A stretch of 64,000 bases of DNA from Megamerina dolium (Eukaryota; Arthropoda; Insecta; Diptera; Megamerinidae). The translations under genes and the position numbers were made by a program. Within the stretch, counting starts at the first letter, position 1. Every line of letters starts with the position of its first letter. The notes under the pieces were generated by a model. The model worked only from the letters and a program-made list of their open reading frames with translations, had not been told where the DNA came from and made no database searches. The stretch covers positions 114,155,018-114,219,017 of the forward strand of contig OY978525.1 in NCBI GenBank assembly GCA_963854835.1, written 5' to 3'. Positions 48,162 to 57,876 of the stretch are shown in pieces.

Positions 48162-49400
48162 ATCAGGTGTAGTAAAAAGAAATCCATTATTTTTCCAATA
48201 GATGGCTTTAGTAATTTGTATCTTGCGTTGTATAAGTGCGATCGCGTTACGTTAGATGGCGTTGGAAAGATAGGATTTCATACGAAATAAATTTTTCAGG
48301 CAGTTTTGTAATTGGTCGACTCAGTATTGTTTGAGCACTTGTCAAAGATGGACACCAGTAAAGAGAAAATACGCCATATTATACAGTTTTTCTTCGATAA
48401 AGGCGAAAACGCAAGCCAGACGGCTGAAAATATAAATAGTGTTTATGGTTCTGATACTGTAACAGTCAATCACCTGCAATTTTTGTTTCCGTTTCGGTAA
48501 TTTTGATGTCAAAGATCCACCACGCTCTGAAAGGCCAATTATCGAAAATATCGATAAAATAATGGAATTCGTCGAGTTTGACCGTCATGTAAGCACTATT
48601 TCAATTACCCAGGAACTAAACATTGCACAAAAAACCGTTTGGAACCATTTAAATAAGGCTGGATACAAAAAGAAGTTCGATGTATTGGTGCCACACGAGT
48701 TAACGCAAAAAAAAACCTCATGGATCGAATTTCCATATGCGAATCGCTGCTGAATCGCAACAAAATCGATCCATTTCTGAAGCGGATGGTTACTGGTGAT
48801 GAAAAGTGGGTCACTTACGACAACCGGTCGAATCGCGGTGAGCCGGCGCAAACGGTGGCCAAGCTAGTATTGGGGGTCAGGAAGATTTTGTTATGTCTTT
48901 GGCGGGATTGGCAGGGAATCATCTACTATGAGCTGCTCCCCTACGGCCAAACTCTTAATTTGGACCTGTACTGTCAACAATTAAACCGTCTGAATGAAAC
49001 AATCGCCCAGAAGTGGCCAGCTTTGCCCAATAGGAGAGGAATTGTGTTTCATTGGGACAACGCCAGGACACACACATCGATAGTGACTCGCCAGAAGCTC
49101 CGGGAACTTGGTTGGGAGGTTCTTATGCATCCACCTTATAGTCCGGACCTGGCACCAAGTGATTACTACCTGTTCCTGTCTATGGCGAAATGAAAAATTC
49201 GCCTCAAGAGAAGCCTGTGAAAATCGACTGTCCCAGTTTTGGCCAATAAGGACGAGGGTTTCTATTAGAGTAGCATTATGAAATTACCTTCAAAATGGCA
49301 ACAAGTTATCGAATAAAACGTTTCATATTTAACCTAAATCGGATCATTCTAACTATGCTAAATAAAACCTTCAATTTAATGCAAATAGACCTAGAAAAAA
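48162..49400 (+). pseudogene. mariner, mellifera-like, plus-strand copy
   Basis: Starts TATCAGGTGTAGTAAAAAGA. The transposase start is MDTSKEKIRHIIQFFFDKGE (48348). An 8-bp loss near 48490 and an A-run slip near 48710 shift the frame. The remaining catalytic half is open: MVTGDEKWVTYDNRSNRGEP (first Asp), FHWDNARTHTSIVTRQKLRE (second Asp), MHPPYSPDLAPSDYYLF (third Asp), with 34 residues between the last two. After a premature stop the end reads IMKLPSKWQQVIE and stops at 49337. The right TIR is not evident. It is an inverted relative of the copy at 42345-43464. Confidence 0.85.
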
Positions 49401-51811
49401 AATATATTTAACCATTAAATGTGTATTGCCCTTATCAGTGAAAAGGAATTACACATGTTGTGTACTATTTAAATTGATTAAATTAAAAAATTTATTTTAA
49501 AAAAATTCATCTTAACATCCCCGAATACATCTTAGAGCTTTGGTTTCTTCAGCTCTTTACTATCTATGGAATACTTAGGATAGGATCTATGGGATACCTT
49601 TCCCCATGCACCATATTGATAAAGAAAAACTAACCTCACTGCATTGCATATACGACTATATCCTATTTATTAGCTATGCATACATAAACACATCCCCTTA
49701 CATAAGTAGCTTTAAGCTCTCTGTGCACGCAAATATTAAATAAATCAATTTGAAAGAATTTGGCATACATTAAAACAGCAGACGTAATTAATTCGAAACA
49801 AAATAGGAATTTCAAAATAAAGCAAATGTAACGAAATTAAAATTTTAATTTACATACAGGTGCTACTATCTGCTACTTACTAGAATATTATCATTGTTGT
49901 TGGTGGTGACTTTGATATGAATTTTCCTGATTGGTATATTTAATTCTCTTTCAAATTCTATAATAATAAATTTGATTGTATTAGATGTGATTTATTTGTA
50001 ATTTGCCATATTTGCGAACAAATGACCAAACATATAATTAATTAATTAAAATTGGTTGCCTGATAAATAAGATATAAATATCTATGTATGTATGAAGGTA
50101 GGGCTTTGAATATGTGCATATATACATTCAAAGAGATAATACAATGCGGTAATGTAACTGACATGTACATACAAAGTACGCATATAAAATGACACTTGGA
50201 CATATTGAATAGACATTAATATGGGTAAAGTAAAGTTACAATACATGAACGATAGTAGACAAGTGAACAATCAGATTGTAGCTAATTACGCTAAGCACTG
50301 GCATTATTCAACAATAAGCATGATTAACATAAAAGGAATTTGTCTAAGTGCAAAAACAACAACAACAACATCAACAATATAATATAAACTTATTTTATCA
50401 AAATAAAACGCAGATAGACAATTCCAAAGTGAGTAACAACAAAAAATTACAAACTCAAATTAAGAGGAATGAAAAATGGGCAACAAAAGTTAAATGAATA
50501 ATAACAATAAAATTCAATTATCTTAATTTTTCTTAAATAATATACAATATCGTATTTATATAGTAAATATAAATTATTGAAAATAAAACAAAAATTAAAT
50601 AATAATAATAATTAATAATAGTAATGGCAATTAAGTGTTGTATTCAAATTTATAATAACAATATGACTCTTAAATGTTTTTTGGTTATTACAAAAATTAG
50701 AAATATATATGAGTAGTATAATATTTGACATCCGGCAAAGTACGAGTATAATGCCAAAAAATATAATTGGGTACACTTATATTAACAAAACAACAACAAA
50801 ATCAGCAACAACAATGTCAATAATAATAATAATAGTAATAATTAGTTTTATAAATAGCCAAAAGTTATTAAATATGAATTTTTTAAATCGCCCATTATAT
50901 GTTAGTCGCTCGATATGTATTGCGACATTGCAACTGTGATTTATGATTGTTTGACATTTATAGCCGCTGAAAACTTTACGCCATGCAAATTTGCATACAT
51001 ATTAGCTCTTTAATGCAAGCAATATTGAAATATGTCCAATATTACACATTTGCTATGAAAACTGCTTCTAAAAGAGGTTTGTGCCAACGATGCAAAGAAA
51101 AATTCTTGACTTTCTAAATCAGGTGTCTTCTAGAAAGAATATAATTTCTACACCAAATAAAATGAATTTAACATGTTTGAGTATACAGCGCAGCTACTGG
51201 CAAAATTTCACTGAAGAGATGCTTATCAAGTGACGCTTAAGCACTAATTGGGTCCATGGCACTAAGAACCAACTTTCACACCTCAGCCCTTCTCTTCAGC
51301 ACAATAATAATGTAAATCAAGTGCTATCCGGAGTTTTTATGGGTTTTTAAATGAAACGTGCAGCTCAACTTAAAATACTTCCAAGTCAAAAAAAAAAAGA
51401 GAAATAATATTTAAAAATCTTATATTTCTCAATTTGTATCGTGAAGTCATAAAATGATTTATGGAATTATGAACAAACGAATTTTTCGCAGAGAATTGAT
51501 TTATGGTGGTAACGGCGATTTTTAAATTGTGGTCTACAAAACAAGTTTTTCAGTAACCACCCGCAAACACAGTGGTGATTTTGAAAGATATATTTCTTTT
51601 CTGAAACCTACCAGAACAAGCTACATAAAAATCGACCACCGTTGCTGCGGGTTGGATACAGTGGCCATATTGTGCTTTCTTTCTAAAAATGACGGTAAAC
51701 ATTAGAAAACAATTTTTGTTTATGAAAAATATTCTCTCCCATTCAAAGCATAAAAAGAATAGTGTTTCTTTTGGAAAAAAATAAGTATCAAAAGAAAACA
51801 CATTTTTAATA
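49401..51811. other. AT-rich spacer
   Basis: Contains CAA- and ATA-type short runs near 50355, 50610 and 50820, and a palindrome ATGCAAATTTGCAT at about 50984. No gene recognised. Confidence 0.5.
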
Positions 51812-52112
51812 TCTAGCACTTATAAGCACCGACGGGCTCTTTAGCCGAGCTTCTTTTCCAGTAATATTATGCAGAACACTTGTGACATCACTTTTTCTGT
51901 TTTCTCTGATCTTTGTCACAGAGTTCTTCTCCTTTTTTTAGAAGCTGTTCCATGGCAAATTGTGAATGCTGGAAGAATTATCAATTGCTTACCGATAAGT
52001 GGGTACCATTTGAAAGAATAATTATTTTAAATTTATGCTTCAGACGGGGATTGAACCTACGATCTATAGTTCAGAAGGCCAATGCACTAACTATTGAGTT
52101 ACGGAAACCACT
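51812..52112 (-). repeat. tRNA-derived SINE, diverged
   Basis: Tail CTAGCACTTATAAGCACCGA, body ACATCACTTTTTCTG, ATGGCAAATTGTGAATGC and GGTACCATTTGAAAGAA. The minus-strand head has GTAACTCAATAGTTAGTGCA and a B-box-like GTAGGTTCAATCCC. Confidence 0.75.
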
Positions 52113-52733
52113 TAAATAACGAGGCTCCTTCAAAAAATAACAGCAAGAAAGCCTCCAGACTAGAATAGTCTCATTTTATGGATGTTGAGTAGCTGAATCC
52201 GGATCCGCTATAGGATTTCAGACATTACACTTAGTTTTCGATCCAATCTAAAAAGAAATATGCAAACATTGCCAACAATATATTTTTATGCGTTTACTCT
52301 GGTTTATTGGACATCATAATTTATCATTCAAAACAACTAGAATCATTAGAAAACCGAAACATCATCCCTGAAATAGAATTATAAGGAGGTTAAGGAGGTC
52401 AAAAAAAAATTTTTGTTTTCACATTTAGTTTCGGAGCACCTTCTAAAATTGTTCCTCTCGACGAAAAGAGTGCTACCACCAAACTTGACGTTTTTAAGTA
52501 TAAATTTAGAGGATGCTATTGAAATGTTTATATTGTACATACTTTAGAAGTATTTTGTACATATGTTAATCAAACAATTTGGTTAAGCAAGCTAAGAACA
52601 TTTCAAATTTAAATTAGTTAAAAAAATATTACAAACTTCAGTTGTCATGGCTTTTTATAAAAAAAAAATGTTGTTGTTGTTGTATTTCTATAACACCAAC
52701 AACAACATTTTTATAAACCTTTTCATAAAAAAG

Positions 52734-52771
<38 letters not shown>

Positions 52772-53860
52772 GATATAGAAATACTAAAAGCAAAAACTGA
52801 GAGGGTGCCCAGTTTTCTACGATGATATATTTCTTCCCACATTCATTAATTTGGATCACCTTAATGCTCATAGATATATGGTTCATGACGGAAAATATTT
52901 TCAATAACATTATACTTCACGTAGCTTACCTATTCGACTGTAAAATACCAAATTAAATATAGGCTTGCGATAGACGTTACGTTGCATTGCATTACATGTA
53001 ATCAAAAAAGGCAGTCTTGCCTTTACCTTGCCCTATATTTCCTCTGATTTCACAAATAATTTTATTAGGTAATTTATTAATATCGCATTTTTAATAAAAT
53101 ATCAGAAAGTTATTTATGCTTTATTAATAATTAATTATAGAATTACAAATTTATTATTAAATAATAGCAATTACCATGTAGTATGTACATAAGTGCTTTA
53201 CTTTACACTTTATCTGTATTTTGTAGAGCCTACTATATATATATATTTATGCCCATAAATTATCGCTCTCTAATGTCGCTTATTAATTTATATCTTCATA
53301 TATCACTTCATTATCTTAATTTCTACCATGAATTACAACATAATTTGTAGACGTACGATAAATATACAATATGAATTAACGCTAAACGCCCATTTTGTAT
53401 GCAATCAATTATCTATCGCCTTAACAAATATTTAGTTAAATCCTTGTAATAATTGTATATTAAAATGAAATTGTTTGTAGAACAATTTACCTATATTAAT
53501 TATACAATATATGTTTCAATGAATATGCTTATGGGCATATCATTTTGATGTAGGCAAATTATTGCTTGTCAATTTATTCATACGTTTTAGAGATAAGACT
53601 ATTTGAAATAATGATATAAAATAATTATTTTTCAATCTGCAAATTGTACTTTGATGTGGATTACAAACCCTACAATATATTTGGATGGGCATCATCACGT
53701 TGATGCATCCTCATATTTGGATTGGGATTACTACTGATGATGTAATGTAATGGGGAACGTCAATTCTTGGGCCTTGCTTTGGCAATCGATTACATAATAT
53801 GTATGCATTTAAAGCCGACAGTAGTCGAACGTATCAACAAGTGAAAGACCAGCAGCAACA
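52113..53860. other. AT-rich spacer
   Basis: Apart from the GTT-rich segment at 52652-52771, nothing is recognised. Confidence 0.5.
52652..52771. repeat. (GTT)n array with an adjacent inverted repeat
   Basis: (GTT)n at 52733-52771 (13 units). Just left of it, TTTTATAAAAA...TGTTGTTGTTG (52652-52681) is mirrored by CAACAACAACATTTTTATAA (52697 on), giving an imperfect hairpin. TATTTCTATA next to the loop recurs inverted as TATAGAAATA after the GTT array. Confidence 0.75.
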
Positions 53861-53948
53861 GGAAAGTGTAAAACCACAACACCAACACCAACTTGCTGTA
53901 CATAGGATATGAACAAGGTGTTTCTTGGTGTTGAGGTTTTACACTTCC
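53861..53948 (+). ncRNA. Candidate miRNA-like hairpin
   Basis: The 88-nt segment folds back on itself. The 5' arm GGAAAGTGTAAAACCACAAC plus ACCAA pairs with the 3' arm TTGGTGTTGAGGTTTTACAC plus TTCC over about 24 bp, with one bulged A and one A-A mismatch. A further short stem (CTTG with CAAG) lies nearer the loop. Size, terminal loop and sparse mismatches resemble an insect pre-miRNA. I recognise no known mature sequence. An inverted-repeat relic is the alternative. The reverse strand would fold too. Confidence 0.35.
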
Positions 53949-55017
53949 TTACTACTATTGTTGTGGCTTCATACATATATCGATACTTACTTGATTAATG
54001 CCTATTTTGAATACTAGAAGTTTCCATTTACAAGTGTTGTTGTTGCTATTTCATTTTATATTACATTGTACTCCATTGAGTGGGTGAGTGAGTAGTTACA
54101 CAGGTTCGATTTTTCAGCATTGGTTTGCGTATGTATTGTTTGCAACTTCTCAGCCGAAAATATGTTTTTTACACTATGATAAAAGTTAAAATTTTAAGGT
54201 GACTTATATCACAAACTCATCCTTGTGTATGCACTATTGATATCTACTCAAATTTCATGTAAAATTATAGAAAAATCTATGTCGATTTGTATTTTTGTTT
54301 TTTGTTGAAAGAAAAAATTATGTCTATCATTTCCATGATGCATGTAGAATAGTTTAGAAATAATTAAATTATTTTTCAAATGAGATTTGATGCATTTCTA
54401 TATAATTTATGAAGGCTCGACGGATGTGTTTATTTTTTTAGTTTAAAAATACTTTCGGCATTAATCGTTCTTGGGGTCATCTACGTGTTTCTTACCGAAA
54501 TTAAATGATTTTGACATTTCATTTATTTTGATATGAAAATGTACTGTTCTGATCACGTTCTGTCATATAAATACAAACCTGTAAATTAGTCTATAATTTA
54601 GTATGGTGAAAGTAAGTAATTCCACCTCTCTTCGAAAATACTACGAAGTTAAGGTATTAGAACCATTTATTAACAAAAGAAAAAATACCAAGAAAAATCT
54701 ATTTTTATTTCTGAATAAAACAAATGTTATCTTTATTATTGAGTCAAAAAAATTTTTAATTAATTTTTTTTATTGCTAAGTCAAAAACTTCAATTCAAAA
54801 AATAATTCCTAAATTAATAAATTGTATTTCTTGGGGAGAAAGAAACAAAAACCAGAATATATTTGAATAATGCAATGATTACATTAGTAGGGGCTAGTTT
54901 CAATTGTAATAGAATACAATATAAAACATAACAGCACGATTCCAAAGCCATAAAGTTCCATCAGCATTTATGAATTTAAGAAACAAACTTTACGTAGGGT
55001 ATGTGCCTGAAATAAAC
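53949..55017. other. AT-rich spacer
   Basis: Nothing recognised. Confidence 0.5.
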
Positions 55018-55020
55018 GAA

Positions 55021-56197
55021 TGCCCCTATTGCCGTTCACCACTCAACCCAGTTTGGTCGTCTTAGAGTCGACCCGACTTCAACAAGACCAAACTATTTTT
55101 TGGTATTGTGGTACACCACTGTTTTCGGTTGAAATTGTTATGGCGTTACCAGCTTAAAATATCACTTATGACAGAAAAGCGGTCGATTAAGTAAAAATTA
55201 AGGAAATATACAATTGTGTTTTGCTGTGAAAATTATTTAAAATGGATATTAGTGTAGATTTGTTTTATGAAGATGAAAACGAAGACGCGAAAATTGATTT
55301 GCTACGCTTACGGAGAAAAATTCGTGATGACTCTAACCCTCTTGAACTACCTAGCGAAAAGTATAAATATTGTTCAAAATAAATAAAAGCAAATAATAAA
55401 TTTTTTTATAGATTTATTAGCTATTTTCGACTGAGCAAAGAGGCATTTTGCTTTTTGCTAGATGACGTAAAACACCATTTCAAGAAATCTGTGCGTGTCG
55501 TATCTATACCACCAATATTGAAATTGTGTGCTGCTCTTAGATTTTTCGCTGATGGAAGCTACCAGAAGAGCAGCGGCAATGACTTCAATATAGGAGTGGC
55601 TCAATCTACAATGTCACTTGTTTTAAAAGAAGTATTAGATGTATTGGAGACGAAACAGACGCTGCAAGGAGTATCAGAAATAATATAATGCGTTCTTTCC
55701 AAGCTCAATAAATTTATCTCTTATTTATTTTTTAAATTCATTTCAGTCTAAATGGAAATGGAAGATAACTTAAATTATTTAAAAAAAAATCTTATTTTCT
55801 TAGATTCACGTCTACTTTGTTAGCTTGGATTCTGGACCATTTATTGAACAAGCCTCTCAAATTGAGCTTTGGTTGTAATTTTTAAACTTCTGAAAATGTA
55901 TAAAATGTTGAGAAATTACAATATGAAGCCAAGCTAATTATTACTTACGATCTCTCCATTATTTTTGGCTTTATTAGTTTAAAGTAAACTGCAACTGATG
56001 CAAACACAACTGCTTATGAGCAGTGGTGTATATTTAACGTGCTTGTCGACCAAACTGAAACAGAGTTGCAAACGGCAATACCACAAAAATAATGAACACA
56101 ATCAAAAAAATCAGCCGCCAGTCGAGTTGAGAACGGCAATATGAATTTCTCGACGGCGACCAAACTGTTACAAAAGTTGTGAACCGCAATAGGGGCA
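55021..56197 (+). mobile_element. PIF/Harbinger element, truncated, 1177 bp
   Basis: Imperfect TIRs: left TGCCCCTATTGCCGTTCAC, right (reversed) TGCCCCTATTGCGGTTCAC. The 3-bp sequence GAA occurs on both sides (55018-55020 and 56198-56200), the length expected for Harbinger. A CAGTTTGGTCGTC-like subterminal word recurs inverted on the right (GGCGACCAAACTG). The interior holds only the N-terminal part of a HARBI1-like transposase. Confidence 0.8.
55242..55688 (+). pseudogene. Harbinger (HARBI1-like) transposase N-terminal part, with intron
   Basis: The start MDISVDLFYEDENEDAKIDL (ATG 55242) runs to 55360. A 51-bp intron (55361-55411, GTATAAAT to TTTATAG) is inferred because splicing restores one frame. 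The product then continues FISYFRLSKEAFCFLLDDVK, IPPILKLCAALRFFADGSYQ and VAQSTMSLVLKEVLDVLE before ending at 55688. These are the conserved N-terminal blocks of Harbinger nucleases. The DDE catalytic domain, expected over the next 200 residues, and the companion Myb-like gene are absent. Non-autonomous. Confidence 0.8.
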
Positions 56198-56392
56198 GAA
56201 ATTGCATCATTTCGAATTAGATCCGTACCGATATAAAACGCATCAACACAAATCGACTGAATTTAATTCGAATATAACCAAAGTTCAATATTAATAACAG
56301 TAATAAATAGAACTAGTATTTTCCATGGGCTATTTCAAAAAATATAAATACATACACTAAATCGATTATATCTTTATGAGCGCATGTACAGT

Positions 56393-56425
56393 CAGGGACT
56401 AAAGTTTAAATACACCCATAAAACA
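56393..56425. repeat. Tc1-type TIR fragment
   Basis: CAGTCAGGGACTAAAGTTTA plus AATACACCC resembles the inner TIR word (GGACAAAAGTTTAAATAC) of the Tc1 element at 62654-63979. It appears to be a relic of another Tc1 copy, lying 70 bp left of the BEL insertion. Confidence 0.4.
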
Positions 56426-56491
56426 TCGCTTTAAATAAAAATAAAGCATTTTAACACAAATGTAAGTATGCAGTTTATTTTTAGTTGAATA

Positions 56492-56496
56492 ATGAC
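56492..56496. other. Target-site duplication ATGAC, left copy
   Basis: The five bases ATGAC immediately precede TGTTTCAG, the left extremity of the BEL element. The same five bases follow CTGAAACA at 62610-62614. Five bp is the usual duplication for BEL/Pao. Confidence 0.7.
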
Positions 56497-57021
56497 TGTT
56501 TCAGCGTAGAGCGAGTGAATGCCGGTGGACTTGCTGCGATGTGGTACACTTGCCTGAATGTTGGGTTGGGGGTATGGCTGCATCTATTGATGTAGTTGTG
56601 GTAGTTGTTAATATTAAACACACGGACACTTGTTTTTTCACTGTTTTTACATATATTTAATTCTAATCTCTATGATTATTTATTGTTTAATTGATTTAAA
56701 AGTAAATGTAATTACGTTATTGAGAGGGAAAAAGTCGCGCACTGTCGAGAAATTGGGGTTATTATATATTTTTGTTTATAATTTTAATTTTAATATTTAT
56801 AGAAACACGCACTTCTTTAATAGAGGGAGTTGATCAACAATGTAAAAGTATATAAAAATGGAAAGTGAAAAGTATAAAGTAAAAGAAAATAGAGTATGGG
56901 AGTGAGAGATAGAGAGAATTAGAGAATTAGAAATTGCGGAACGAATAGAATTATATTAGGGTTGCTAACCCTTGGAAACATTATACGGGCAGTGCGCGAC
57001 ACACATCTTCTGGCGTAGACA
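56497..57021 (-). repeat. 3' LTR of the BEL/Pao element
   Basis: Sense start TGTCTACGCC (57021) just after the polypurine tract and end CTGAAACA (56497): TG...CA termini, 525 bp. The part from TTGTTGAT (56840) to the end is homologous to the LTR copies at 61941-62609, strongly so in the last 60 bp (GCAAGTCCACCGGCATTC region) and weakly elsewhere. The first 181 bp have no counterpart at the other end. If the LTR instead began at TTGTTGAT no purine tract would precede it, so the longer version is preferred. Confidence 0.65.
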
Positions 57022-57036
57022 TTCCGCCCCCCTTGC
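57022..57036 (-). promoter_or_regulatory. Polypurine tract
   Basis: The sense strand reads GCAAGGGGGGCGGAA directly before the TGTCTACGCC LTR start. Such a purine run primes plus-strand DNA synthesis in LTR elements. Confidence 0.7.
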
Positions 57037-57876
57037 AGGAATACTGCAAAAGAGACGGAACCTCCACCCGAGACGGAGGGAATGAGAAAAAAATTAAATG
57101 AAAAGAAAATACAAATAAAAGTACGGTATTTCATATACTTAAATTTAAACTTAAAAATACTTAAAATTAACTATAAAATATTCCTATGCGTATATGTGCG
57201 ATGATACATCATCAGGAAAAGCGGGAAATTGAAGTGGAAGGTTGACGTTCACAAGAGTGAAAAAGAGCTCTTGAGGCGGGATGACACATGTTGATTGTTG
57301 AGGATGTTGATTGCAGATCTCGAAGCGAATGTTGATTGAAGAACGTGTTGATTGATGAGCGTGTTGATTGATGAGTGTTGTCCCATGTTGATTGGTGTGT
57401 AGATCGGGGTTGGATCACACCATCTCAGGTGAACAGATTCTATCAGGGCTTGTAGTAGACCAGATCAAAGGTTTCGAGAAGTCAACGTAGTTGACAAACC
57501 TAGAGCTCGTAGAGCGCTTGCAGCATTAATTTTTCCATATTGTCGGTATTGCCATAATATGCAACGCTCGTGACAAGTTATAAACTCGGATAGAATCTGC
57601 GTGTCTTGGGTTCATGATGACTCAGCTCATGAATATGTAGCAAATTATGTGAAAATAACACATGGGATTATTCATACGCATATACACTATGCCAGTTCAT
57701 AGTTCCATTGAAGCATCGTAGAAGTTGGGGAATTAACTCGGGCAGTTACAGTGAACTGAACAATGTGAGAGTGGGATGCATATGACGGTCAGTATCGCAT
57801 AACCTGACAAAACGTTGCTACATAATACGGGTGTGGCATCAGAGGCTTATATGTTGCTCAAGCCACAATCTTCAAA
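57037..57876 (-). other. Non-coding remnant where pol should be
   Basis: About 840 bp between the gag stop and the polypurine tract; an autonomous BEL/Pao needs about 4 kb of pol here. No protease, YVDD-type RT or integrase motif is readable. A GTTGATTG-rich patch at 57280-57400 (GTGTTGATTGATGAGCGTG and similar) is a short degenerate repeat. Confidence 0.6.

Noticed and set aside
50984..50997. Palindrome ATGCAAATTTGCAT resembling paired octamer sites
   Set aside because: A single short AT-rich palindrome with no nearby promoter signal; expected by chance in DNA of this composition.
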